Shown piece by piece: positions 1 through 6,843 of a stretch of 29,503 bases of DNA. The stretch covers positions 1 through 29,503 of the forward strand of contig DKUO01000028.1 in assembly GCA_002490705.1 (NCBI GenBank), in the 5' to 3' direction. The number at the start of each line of letters is the position of its first letter. The stretch's first letter is position 1. The stretch is from Lachnospiraceae bacterium UBA7202 (GTDB taxonomy: Bacteria > Bacillota > Clostridia > Lachnospirales > Lachnospiraceae). The notes under the pieces are model-generated. The model saw nothing but the letters and a program-made list of their open reading frames with translations. It was not told the origin of the DNA and did no database searches. Both the position numbers and the translations under genes were made by a program.

Positions 1-47
1 AGAAGGTAGCATTTGACACTACCTTGGATAAATTGGAGGATGAATAA
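1..47 (+). CDS. C-terminal end of a probable BlaI/MecI-family repressor (partial)
   Basis: An open frame runs from the window edge to a TAA at 45-47, giving the C-terminal residues KVAFDTTLDKLEDE. The stop shares its last base with the ATG of the M56 receptor gene, which is translational-coupling geometry. BlaR1-type receptors are normally preceded by a BlaI/MecI winged-helix repressor, so I infer that identity from position. The 14 residues visible are too few to prove it. Confidence 0.45.
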   Translation, partial: KVAFDTTLDKLEDE

Positions 48-2005
48 TGGGAAATATTTTTTTATCCATTTTGGGAATTTCAGTATCTATTGGATTGATC
101 GTTATTGGATTGATTTTTTTGACACCATTTTTAAACAAAAGGTATGCCGCAAAATGGAAATACCTGATTTGGATTTTTCTTGCGTTACGGCTGCTTATTC
201 CTTTTAGCGGAGCAAATGTGCAGGGTGTTATGGATAGGATATCACATCTAAAAGTTGAAACGAGTTCTGAATCGGAGGAAAATGATGCAAACAATTCAAC
301 TGATACAGCAATGCCGTATCGGGGAATTGTTGTTGAGATACCGGCGCAGATGACTACCCCAATCAATGCCTCGTCTGAAAAAAGCACAGCGGATATAACC
401 ATGCTTGATATAGTGACTCTTGTCTGGATAATTGGCAGCCTTATTTTTATATCTGTACATCTTATCAGTTATTCCCATTATAAACGGCAGGTGTTAAAAA
501 AGGGAAGAATGATAAAAGAAACACGTATTTTAAGCCAGATATTTCGGCTCAGACGCGAATTACATATCAGCCGTACAGTATGCGTGATGGAATATGATGA
601 AGCTGAAAGCCCTATGATAATAGGCTTTATAAAACCTGTCTTAGTTTTGCCAAAAGAGCAGTATAATTCAGGGGATTTGTTTTTTATTTTAAAACATGAG
701 CTGGTTCATTTTAAACGGGGCGATGTATATCTTAAACTGCTTTTCGTAACAGCGAATGCTGTACACTGGTTCAATCCAATAATCTGGATTATGCAGAAGG
801 AAGCTGTTATTGATATGGAGCTGTCCTGTGATGAAAGAGTTACACAAGGCACAAGCTTTGCATTGCGGAAAGCATATACAGAAACATTGTTTTCCATGCT
901 TCATAAGCAATGTGTCAGGAAAACTGTTTTATCAACGCAATTTTATGGTGGAACAAAGATTATGAAAAAACGATTTAAAAATATATTGATAAAAAACAGG
1001 AAGAAAAATGGAATATCTATATTGATATGTGCAGTTGTTCTATCAATCACTTTGGGAATGCTGGTAGGTTGTTCTGTTGCAAAAGAGAATACGGGAAAAG
1101 AAAATATCGAAAACGAGGACACAGCAATTGAAGATATGGGTAATGTGTACGAACCGTCCGGGTTGGAAGCTGCTCAAACTGCCCCGATGCCTGTCGACAA
1201 TTCCTTTGCTGATAATAATACATTGGAAAATACAATTACACTTACCTTTTCGAAAGAAGGAGAGCAGGAACAAAAGCAGGCTACACTTGCGATTGGTAAT
1301 GGCTATTCTTTTTATCTGCCTGACGATGAGAAGTGGTATCTATCTGCTCCTGACCTGTGGAAAACAGATATGAATGAGCAGGTCACACTTTGGGTAACGC
1401 ATTATGAAGGCGAATCAGAGGGTTCTGTAAATCAAAAACTGGAAGGTGATGGTTATACAGAGGAAGATTCCTATAAGTGGTGGAAACAGGAAGGCGATTT
1501 ATTATATCATGCCGAACAGAAAGTGTTTGAAAATAACATATGGGTAATATTCTATTCTTATCCAGTAGATTTTGAAGACGGATGGGGAAGAGAATTTCCT
1601 GTGATTGTGAATACATTTGCGTTATCAGATGGAGCAGAAAATGGAGAGATGAATAATGCCGTAGGAACAGGCGAATATCTGGGGACTGAAGATTGTCAGA
1701 AAATCAGAACTGTTTTAGAGGCGTTTGCGGAATCATATTTTAATGGAGATATTGATGCTATTCAAAAGTTTCTGGCAAGTACATATGAAGGGAATGTTGA
1801 TATCTATGAAGGTACAGGAAGGATAAGCGATTTAACGGTGAAGGGATTGTCTGATACTGATGAAAAAAAGATGGAAAATGGAAAATATAATGCTTCCATA
1901 GAATTCAGGGACAGTAACTATGAAGATATGTTTCTATACCTAACATCTATACTTGTCAAAGAGCAGGGTGAATGGAAAATACAGTTTTATGGTATGGAGG
2001 GATAA
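47..2005 (+). CDS. M56-family (BlaR1/MecR1-like) membrane metallopeptidase receptor
   Basis: This 652-residue protein starts with hydrophobic membrane segments (about residues 3-28 and 40-55, and again near 115-140). The gluzincin motif HELVH lies at about residues 217-221 and is followed by the conserved FKRGD; the ELSCDERV motif further on supplies the third zinc ligand region. This is the BlaR1/MecR1 peptidase layout. A further membrane segment near residues 322-345 leads to a large exported C-terminal part. That part is not a penicillin-binding domain; it looks like two small domains, the last (about residues 555-652) SnoaL/DUF-like. By family, such receptors sense envelope stress outside the cell and cleave a BlaI-type repressor inside. 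The ligand is unknown, and beta-lactam sensing should not be assumed. The gene is coupled to the upstream gene by a one-base overlap. Confidence 0.85.
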   Translation: MGNIFLSILGISVSIGLIVIGLIFLTPFLNKRYAAKWKYLIWIFLALRLLIPFSGANVQGVMDRISHLKVETSSESEENDANNSTDTAMPYRGIVVEIPAQMTTPINASSEKSTADITMLDIVTLVWIIGSLIFISVHLISYSHYKRQVLKKGRMIKETRILSQIFRLRRELHISRTVCVMEYDEAESPMIIGFIKPVLVLPKEQYNSGDLFFILKHELVHFKRGDVYLKLLFVTANAVHWFNPIIWIMQKEAVIDMELSCDERVTQGTSFALRKAYTETLFSMLHKQCVRKTVLSTQFYGGTKIMKKRFKNILIKNRKKNGISILICAVVLSITLGMLVGCSVAKENTGKENIENEDTAIEDMGNVYEPSGLEAAQTAPMPVDNSFADNNTLENTITLTFSKEGEQEQKQATLAIGNGYSFYLPDDEKWYLSAPDLWKTDMNEQVTLWVTHYEGESEGSVNQKLEGDGYTEEDSYKWWKQEGDLLYHAEQKVFENNIWVIFYSYPVDFEDGWGREFPVIVNTFALSDGAENGEMNNAVGTGEYLGTEDCQKIRTVLEAFAESYFNGDIDAIQKFLASTYEGNVDIYEGTGRISDLTVKGLSDTDEKKMENGKYNASIEFRDSNYEDMFLYLTSILVKEQGEWKIQFYGMEG

Positions 2006-2277
2006 ACGAATTTATAATATAACTATAGAATATCTCCTCATACAAAATTGTTTTATTGGGTATATTGAACATTATGAAGAAAATTTTTAAATATGAAGAA
2101 CGATTGAAAAAACCATGCTGTAAAAGGTTGTTTGTTTTTTATCCATTTTATTAAGCAATCGTAAAATTTGTTAATCTACTCTTTGTTTGGTGATACAAGT
2201 CTTCTGTATCCTAGAATATGCTACAGGATTTATCATAAGACCTTATATGTTTGCAATAGTGCAAATAAGAAATATAT

Positions 2278-3246
2278 TTACTTTTTTATCATATTTTTTG
2301 CTTCTAACATAGCATAAAAAGCTGAACCGAGTTTTGTTGTATGTATTCTTTGAGCGGTGGTATTTGGTAATTTTACTCTTTCCATAAAATCAAAACTAAC
2401 ATAATATGGTGCAATATGGTAGAAGATATGCGATTCATAATCTGAACTATCATGAAGATTTGTTACACCAGTAACTAAAGCATCAAAATATATAATAAAG
2501 AATTTGAGGGCGTTTACTGTAGAATCCTTTTTTGATTCTGTAAATTGGGCAGGGACTATAAACTCTTTGTTTTGAAAAATTTCCGTTAATTGATTAAAAG
2601 TGTAGTTTCCAAACTGTTCATTTGATTTTGCTTTTAGCTGATCTTGTAGTTTTTGTATTTGTTTATTAAGTGAAGCGTTTTCTTCCAGTAAGTTGGCATT
2701 ATTTTTTAATAATTGGAGAATGTCATTTTCGCTACTATTTCGTACCCATCCAGTAAGATCATATTCACGAATAAATTCGTTAAGTGTTGCATGTGCCTGT
2801 ATTTTGATATCTTTACAGTCATCTACTTCCTTAATAATTTTGGACATGACAAATGATTTGAAAGATTTGTATTTATCAGGATTGTCTTGCTCAATTATAT
2901 TTTTTAAACCTAAAGATGTTATCTTTTTAGCTGTGAAAGATTCACTTAATACTAGAGCAAATACAGGAATATTCTTAGTTAAAGCATATTCATATTCAAG
3001 TTGTGTGTAACTTTTGCCTGACTTTTCTTCAATAGAACCATAACGCCCGCCAAGAATTAGCATATATACATCTGATTCATCAATCCATTTATATATTGTT
3101 TTTAATTGAGACTCATTACCAGCTTTAAACAATTCCATGCCAGCAGGAATGTGTCCTGCATCAAGAATAGCTTCAACAGCAGCTTGACGTTCTTCTTTAA
3201 GATCAGTGTATGTAGATGAAACAAAAACTTGTAATTTTTTATTCAT
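2278..3246 (-). CDS. DUF4062 domain protein with coiled coil, possible defence or signalling role
   Basis: This 322-residue protein opens with a classic DUF4062 domain (about residues 4-105). Visible marks are VFVSSTYTDLKEER near the start, the GMELF motif, SDVYMLILGGRYGS and YTQLEYEYA. DUF4062 is a TIR/flavodoxin-like fold often found at the N terminus of signalling or NLR-like proteins, some of them in defence loci. Residues about 175-210 form a leucine/asparagine-rich coiled coil. The C-terminal 110 residues (from about 212) match no family I recognise. The start has a good AAAGGAG ribosome site on the minus strand and a promoter at 3276-3304. The gene is AT-rich, stands alone, and faces opposite to its neighbours, which fits horizontal acquisition. 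A role in phage defence is only inferred. Confidence 0.8.
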   Translation of the reverse strand: MNKKLQVFVSSTYTDLKEERQAAVEAILDAGHIPAGMELFKAGNESQLKTIYKWIDESDVYMLILGGRYGSIEEKSGKSYTQLEYEYALTKNIPVFALVLSESFTAKKITSLGLKNIIEQDNPDKYKSFKSFVMSKIIKEVDDCKDIKIQAHATLNEFIREYDLTGWVRNSSENDILQLLKNNANLLEENASLNKQIQKLQDQLKAKSNEQFGNYTFNQLTEIFQNKEFIVPAQFTESKKDSTVNALKFFIIYFDALVTGVTNLHDSSDYESHIFYHIAPYYVSFDFMERVKLPNTTAQRIHTTKLGSAFYAMLEAKNMIKK

Positions 3247-3275
3247 AGTAAAGACTCCTTTGTTGATATATGCAA

Positions 3276-3304
3276 ATTATACTATGGTTGTTTTGAAAAG
3301 TGAA
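3276..3304 (-). promoter_or_regulatory. sigma-A promoter of the DUF4062 gene
   Basis: On the minus strand TTCACT (3304-3299) is separated by 17 bases from a perfect TATAAT (3281-3276). It lies about 30 bases before the ATG at 3246, with AAAGGAG in between. Confidence 0.6.
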
Positions 3305-3339
3305 TAGAGATATGATGCGTCCTATTATCAAGAAGATGA

Positions 3340-3495
3340 AAAGCAAACCAAAATTCCAGGGAGGGAATTGACTTTAGGATCATTGATACGGAATCTGGCA
3401 ATCAGATCATAGACAGGTGTCTCAAAATGCCCTATAGCGCGCTTACAGATGAAATGATCATAGCGGATTTGCTGGAAATTCTCTGCCGGTGCTGA
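3340..3495 (+). pseudogene. short start-less reading frame, probable gene remnant
   Basis: An open frame without any ATG or GTG start runs from an upstream stop to TGA at 3493-3495. It encodes a protein-like segment including DFRIIDTESGNQIIDR and PYSALTDEM. It has no ribosome site and sits between two promoters of other genes. I read it as the decayed piece of a small accessory gene; the family is not recognised. Confidence 0.3.
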
Positions 3496-3524
3496 TTGTA
3501 AATATGGGGAGAATACAGTATAAT
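3496..3524 (+). promoter_or_regulatory. sigma-A promoter of the PIN toxin gene
   Basis: TTGTAA (3496-3501), a 17-base spacer and a perfect TATAAT (3519-3524). The coding start is at 3601, leaving a leader of about 70 bases. Confidence 0.6.
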
Positions 3525-3600
3525 ATAAGTAATAAATACACGGAAAGATGGTTTAATATCAAGATTGGCATATGAAACCAGATTTAAGGAGTGATGCTCT

Positions 3601-4077
3601 ATGCGGAAATTAAAAGTATACTTAGATACATCGGTTATTAGTTATCTTTCTCAGGAAGATGCGCCGGAACGCATGAAGGATACATTGGAACTATGGAAAG
3701 ATTTTGTAAATGGAAAATATGACGTATATCTTTCTCAGGTAACATTGGATGAAATAGAGAAGTGTTCCGAGAGTAAAAGGAATAAGCTATATGACTATTT
3801 GAGTGATATTGAGTACACCAAATTGGAAATTAATGAGGAAATTGTGGAACTTGCACAGAAGATTATTGATATGGGCATATTAAGACCGAAGAGTTTTGAT
3901 GATTGCCAGCATATCGCCGTTGCTGTTGTCAATGATTGCGACTGTATCATTTCATGGAATTTTAAGCATATTGTAAATATCAAGACGATTAGAGGCGTGA
4001 GAGCGATTACTAATTTGGAAGGTTACAAGGGAATAGATATTATCAATCCATCTGTATTATTGGAAAGTGAGGAATGA
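3601..4077 (+). CDS. PIN-domain protein, VapC-like toxin candidate
   Basis: This 158-residue single-domain protein has the acidic PIN ribonuclease active-site pattern: D9 in VYLDTSV, E51 in TLDEIEK, D101 in FDDCQH and D114 before IISWNFKHI. PIN proteins of this size are usually magnesium-dependent RNases, most often the toxin of a VapBC-type pair. A TAAGGAG ribosome site precedes the ATG. No antitoxin gene lies upstream; instead a 63-residue charged protein follows two bases after the stop. The order toxin then antitoxin is the reverse of classical vapBC. The surrounding DNA is AT-rich and accessory in character. The PIN assignment is firm; a toxic function is inferred. Confidence 0.82.
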   Translation: MRKLKVYLDTSVISYLSQEDAPERMKDTLELWKDFVNGKYDVYLSQVTLDEIEKCSESKRNKLYDYLSDIEYTKLEINEEIVELAQKIIDMGILRPKSFDDCQHIAVAVVNDCDCIISWNFKHIVNIKTIRGVRAITNLEGYKGIDIINPSVLLESEE

Positions 4078-4079
4078 TT

Positions 4080-4271
4080 ATGGAAGCATTGGTTATTAGT
4101 CCAGATTTTACGATTGAGGATATTCATAAAATCAGAGAACAGAACTATGAACGTACAAAAGATATGACAGTAGCGGAAAAGGTTGCGTATTATAACAATT
4201 CCGGCAAAGAAGCGGAAAAAGAGATTGAACGGAGAAGGGCATTAAAGCGGAAAGCTGTAGCAAGTATGTAA
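4080..4271 (+). CDS. small charged protein, candidate antitoxin of the PIN toxin
   Basis: The gene encodes 63 residues, rich in charge and predicted helical (TIEDIHKIREQNYERTKD, then AEKVAYYNNSGKEAEKEIER). I chose the ATG at 4080 because the ribosome-site-like AGTGAGG (4066-4072) lies 7 bases before it. An in-frame ATG at 4074 overlaps the PIN stop but is only one base from that site. It is almost certainly co-transcribed with the PIN gene. Small helical partners directly downstream of a PIN toxin commonly neutralise it, so I infer an antitoxin. No DNA-binding domain is evident. Confidence 0.65.
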   Translation: MEALVISPDFTIEDIHKIREQNYERTKDMTVAEKVAYYNNSGKEAEKEIERRRALKRKAVASM

Positions 4272-4300
4272 AAACTTAACGTTTTGGAATCAAATTCCCC

Positions 4301-4342
4301 CGAAACAAGAAAAGCGGGAAGCCAGTAAAATCAAGGCTTCCC
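4301..4342 (-). terminator. terminator of tRNA-Leu(AAG)
   Basis: Read on the minus strand, GGGAAGCC (4342-4335) and GGCTTCCC (4323-4316) form a perfect 8-bp stem with an 11-base loop. It is followed by GC and a T-rich tail (4313-4301). The stem could also end plus-strand transcripts from the PIN/antitoxin pair, but that side lacks a T run. Confidence 0.7.
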
Positions 4343-4356
4343 AACACTTAAACCAC

Positions 4357-4440
4357 TGCGGAAGATGGGACTTGAACCCACACGGCCTAACGGTCACTAG
4401 ATCCTTAGTCTAGCCTGTCTGCCAATTCCAGCACTTCCGC
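4357..4440 (-). tRNA. tRNA-Leu, anticodon AAG
   Basis: An 84-base class II tRNA on the minus strand. The acceptor stem pairs GCGGAAG with CTTCCGC, and the discriminator is A. The D arm contains the leucine-type TGGAATTGGCAGAC. The anticodon stem CTAGA/TCTAG encloses the loop CTAAGGA, giving anticodon AAG (codon CUU, and more if A34 is deaminated to inosine). A long variable arm and a GGTTCAAGTCC T arm follow. CCA is not encoded. The gene has its own promoter and terminator. Confidence 0.92.
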
Positions 4441-4462
4441 ATACGTTTACAACGCAACTAAT

Positions 4463-4491
4463 ATAATACTGTTTGACAGGAAAAAAGTCAA
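4463..4491 (-). promoter_or_regulatory. promoter of tRNA-Leu(AAG)
   Basis: On the minus strand TTGACT (4491-4486), a 17-base spacer and TATTAT (4468-4463). This is nearly consensus and ends 23 bases before the mature tRNA 5' end. Confidence 0.75.
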
Positions 4492-4530
4492 GATCTTTTG
4501 AGAAAATTATTCATGAATCTTTTACGGCGG

Positions 4531-4556
4531 GGAGCGGCTATAAAATCTGCCGCTCC
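4531..4556 (-). terminator. hairpin after the DUF4179 gene, possible terminator
   Basis: GGAGCGGC (4531-4538) and GCCGCTCC (4549-4556) form a perfect 8-bp stem with a 10-base loop. It lies 20 bases past the DUF4179 stop. There is no immediate T run on the minus strand, so termination may be factor-aided or weak. Confidence 0.45.
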
Positions 4557-4576
4557 TTGCCTGGTCAGGTTTTGAA

Positions 4577-5851
4577 TTAAAAATGTACTTCTGTTTTGAA
4601 TATAGCGCCTTCGGCGATTTTTTGATCATCACCTTTCAACTCGTCCATATATTTGATATAGTCGCATACATAGATATACACGGTGTCTGTGTTCCGGCCA
4701 TAAGTGGAGTAGACTTCGGCATTATTGCCCTGGCTCTCCAGACGTTTGCCGTCTGCATCGCAGATCACTACGGCATAGTCGGATAGGGAAGCGCCTGCCG
4801 GGAGCAGAAGCTCGGCTTTGATTTCAAAGTCGGTTTTTTCAACGGAGGCAATACCGACGCCGTCTTCGTTGGTCTTGTTGACCGGAATAAGCTGCACCCC
4901 GTCTTTGTTCATGGTGACGTCGATGGCAAAGTTCCATGTGCCGTTATAGTGCTTTTGAACTGGATCCTTTATCGTCACCTCGTTGCCGTCCCGGTCTGTG
5001 AGCTGCGCTTCCTCATATTCCAGCAGATCCGCATAGATATCCGAAATCTCAAGGTAATAGGTGAAATGTTCCGGGAGCTGTGATACTTTATCTTCCCAGA
5101 TCAGTTCGGCGTCGGTCTGCGCTGTGGAGGAATTTATGGCGTGGCCGCTGCTTGCCAGATCCTCGTCCAGCGGGACACGGATGATGCCGGTAAAGGTGTG
5201 GTCGTCCGCAAATTCACCTTCTATATAATAGGGCGTAGGGTAGCCATATCCGGATGGGCGGTCTGCCTTGGTCAGTCCCGGCACGTCGTAGTAAGTGTCT
5301 GTGGTCAGATACAGTATGTCATAATCTAGGACGTAGCCGTCCATATTTTTTGTCTTTATGAAATCTGCGGGAAAACCTTCCTCATTTTCAATGCAGAGCG
5401 CCAGATACAGTGCCTGTGCAGAGCAGTTGGCCTCGGAGACGGTGACGGTTATTCCGTTGGAGGTCTGCACGAGAGGATTTGCCGCAGCCTTGTCGGATGA
5501 ATTACCGGCAGTTTGGCCTGACGATGGTGTCAGATTTTCACCTGCGGAGGGTGTTTCTTCCACATATACTTTAGCGTCTTCGCTGAAATCGCCTTTATAG
5601 CTGACCTTTTCCTGTACCATGGAAAAGATGCGCCCGATGAGGGGCAGTCTGGCGGCAAGGGCAGGTTCGGATACCAGGAGTATCCCTGCGCAGAGGGCGG
5701 CCAGAAGAGCGGCCGCCGAAGCGCCGTAGCGCAGAGCCGCTTTTTTGCGGTGAAGCCGTCTCTTTTCTCTTATTCCGTTCCGGATACCGATTTTTACAGC
5801 CTGATCCAGCTCTTTCGGAATCGGGATTGCATCGAATCTATCATTTTGCAT
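4577..5851 (-). CDS. DUF4179 membrane protein, probable anti-sigma factor
   Basis: This 424-residue protein has a short basic cytoplasmic N terminus (about residues 1-42, including REKRRLHRKKAALRYG), one membrane helix (about 43-65, small and leucine-rich) and a large exported C-terminal region. DUF4179 covers the junction and proximal extracytoplasmic part. Such proteins are encoded directly after ECF sigma genes in Clostridia and are thought to hold the sigma factor at the membrane until an envelope signal arrives. Here its ATG lies inside the end of the sigma gene (11-base overlap), so the two are translationally coupled. The exported part is acidic and contains an immunoglobulin-like or beta-rich region of unknown ligand. 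Anti-sigma activity is inferred from context. Confidence 0.78.
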   Translation of the reverse strand: MQNDRFDAIPIPKELDQAVKIGIRNGIREKRRLHRKKAALRYGASAAALLAALCAGILLVSEPALAARLPLIGRIFSMVQEKVSYKGDFSEDAKVYVEETPSAGENLTPSSGQTAGNSSDKAAANPLVQTSNGITVTVSEANCSAQALYLALCIENEEGFPADFIKTKNMDGYVLDYDILYLTTDTYYDVPGLTKADRPSGYGYPTPYYIEGEFADDHTFTGIIRVPLDEDLASSGHAINSSTAQTDAELIWEDKVSQLPEHFTYYLEISDIYADLLEYEEAQLTDRDGNEVTIKDPVQKHYNGTWNFAIDVTMNKDGVQLIPVNKTNEDGVGIASVEKTDFEIKAELLLPAGASLSDYAVVICDADGKRLESQGNNAEVYSTYGRNTDTVYIYVCDYIKYMDELKGDDQKIAEGAIFKTEVHF

Positions 5852-6383
5852 AGCGCTTTTCCTCCTTTACATTGATACCGTCCGTCAGCCATTTGCGAAG
5901 CTGCTTTTTTGCACGGTACAGGCTTGCCTTGACGCTTCCCTCGGGAATGTCCAAAATCTGTGAGATTTCCCTGATTTTTAACTCCTGAAAATAGAAGAGT
6001 ATGACAACGGTTTTATACTGGTCACTCAGGGAGTCGATGGCGTCGTACAGATCAACCTTCTCCTCGATCAGATAATTTTCAATCCCTGTTTCAACATATT
6101 CGTCTAAGGAAATGGTTGGAGCCTTTTTCTTATCCTGTCTGATGCAGTTAATCAGAATCCTTGTGATCCAGGTTTTAAAGTATTGCGGCTCTTTTAGCTT
6201 TTCAATGCCGAGCAGGCCCCTTGTCACACACTCCTGCACGGCGTCCAGAGAGTCGGCTTCGTTCTTTACATATAAAAAGGCGGTCTTATATAAGTAGACC
6301 TGATATTCGGCAATCAGCTCGCCGTAGGCGGACATATTGCCTTTGATGGCTTTTTTGACAAGCTTGATGGTGTCTTTCTTCAT
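5841..6383 (-). CDS. ECF-type RNA polymerase sigma factor
   Basis: The 180-residue protein has the two-domain sigma-70 ECF layout. Region 2 spans about residues 20-85 (YLYKTAFLYVKNEADSLDAV, then YFKTWITRILIN). Region 4 spans about residues 112-165 with the helix-turn-helix LKIREISQILDIPEGSVKASL. The length is typical of SigV/SigW-like Firmicutes ECF factors. It is followed by a DUF4179 membrane protein whose start overlaps its last codons, which is the usual sigma/anti-sigma pairing. The regulon cannot be read from the window; autoregulation is likely, but I could not identify an ECF-type -35/-10 pair upstream with confidence. Confidence 0.9.
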   Translation of the reverse strand: MKKDTIKLVKKAIKGNMSAYGELIAEYQVYLYKTAFLYVKNEADSLDAVQECVTRGLLGIEKLKEPQYFKTWITRILINCIRQDKKKAPTISLDEYVETGIENYLIEEKVDLYDAIDSLSDQYKTVVILFYFQELKIREISQILDIPEGSVKASLYRAKKQLRKWLTDGINVKEEKRYAK

Positions 6384-6519
6384 CGGTGTCTTTTCCTTTC
6401 GTCATATTCCGCGGTGGTTTTTTGTTGCTGCGCGCATGTTACCGGTTTGGTTTTATACTGATTAGACCACCCGGAAAGAAAAAAGGTTGCAATTTTAAAT
6501 ACAATTTTAATATAAAGAC

Positions 6520-6548
6520 TTGACATAGTATATAAAAAACGATAAAAT
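6520..6548 (+). promoter_or_regulatory. consensus promoter of tRNA-Leu(CAG)
   Basis: Perfect TTGACA (6520-6525), 17-base spacer and TAAAAT (6543-6548), with the tRNA starting 12 bases later. This is a strong stable-RNA type promoter. Confidence 0.85.
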
Positions 6549-6559
6549 AGCATTTGTTC

Positions 6560-6643
6560 GCAGGAATGGCGGAATTGGCAGACGCGCACGGTTCAGGTCC
6601 GTGTGGTAGCAATACCATGAGAGTTCAAGTCTCTTTTCCTGCA
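6560..6643 (+). tRNA. tRNA-Leu, anticodon CAG
   Basis: An 84-base class II tRNA. The acceptor stem pairs GCAGGAA with TTCCTGC, and the discriminator is A. The anticodon stem CACGG/CCGTG has the loop TTCAGGT, giving CAG (codon CUG). A long variable arm and the T arm GAGTTCAAGTCTC follow. CCA is not encoded. Confidence 0.95.
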
Positions 6644-6648
6644 TAGAG

Positions 6649-6678
6649 AGAAGCCTTAGAGATAGGGCTTCTTTTTTT
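6649..6678 (+). terminator. intrinsic terminator of tRNA-Leu(CAG)
   Basis: AGAAGCC (6649-6655) pairs with GGCTTCT (6666-6672) and runs into seven T residues (6672-6678). Confidence 0.85.
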
Positions 6679-6733
6679 GCGCATAAGCAGAGCCGGAAGG
6701 CAGACAAAGCGGGGCCGGAGGCAACGGAACAAA

Positions 6734-6770
6734 AAAAGGCAAATTATCACATTTCAAGTCATTTTCAAGC
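6734..6770 (+). promoter_or_regulatory. candidate operator upstream of the chitobiose phosphorylase gene
   Basis: Two blocks, AAAAGGCAAA (6734-6743) and ATTTTCAAGC (6761-6770), recur with the same spacing, and at the same distance from the -10 box, before the binding-protein gene (12598-12607 and 12625-12634). The second block overlaps a poor -35. A direct repeat TTTCAAG (6752-6758 and 6763-6769) has an 11-base period, which suits an AraC-type activator on one DNA face. The likely binder is the YesN-type regulator of the locus; this is inference. Confidence 0.5.
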
Positions 6771-6790
6771 GGGCCCGTGTTCTTTATAAT
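6762..6790 (+). promoter_or_regulatory. promoter of the chitobiose phosphorylase gene
   Basis: Weak -35 TTTTCA (6762-6767), 17-base spacer and perfect TATAAT (6785-6790). The weak -35 fits activator dependence. Confidence 0.65.
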
Positions 6791-6843
6791 GTAAGATAAG
6801 AAGGCGGATAGGGCAGCGGACGACTGCCCGGAATGGGGGTTAT

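Noticed and set aside
2006..2277. Gene content between the M56 receptor and the DUF4062 gene
   Set aside because: Only a 26-codon frame and a weak 6-bp hairpin (TTTGCA/TGCAAA near 2251-2266) are visible; nothing supportable.
3540..3566. Possible partial copy of the tRNA-Leu(AAG) 3' end as an attachment site
   Set aside because: The resemblance is about a dozen bases with a gap (CGGAAAGATGG against CGGAAGATGGG), which is weak enough to be chance.
6384..6480. ECF-type autoregulatory promoter before the sigma gene
   Set aside because: AAACC-like sequences are present on the minus strand but no convincing partner -10 at the expected spacing.
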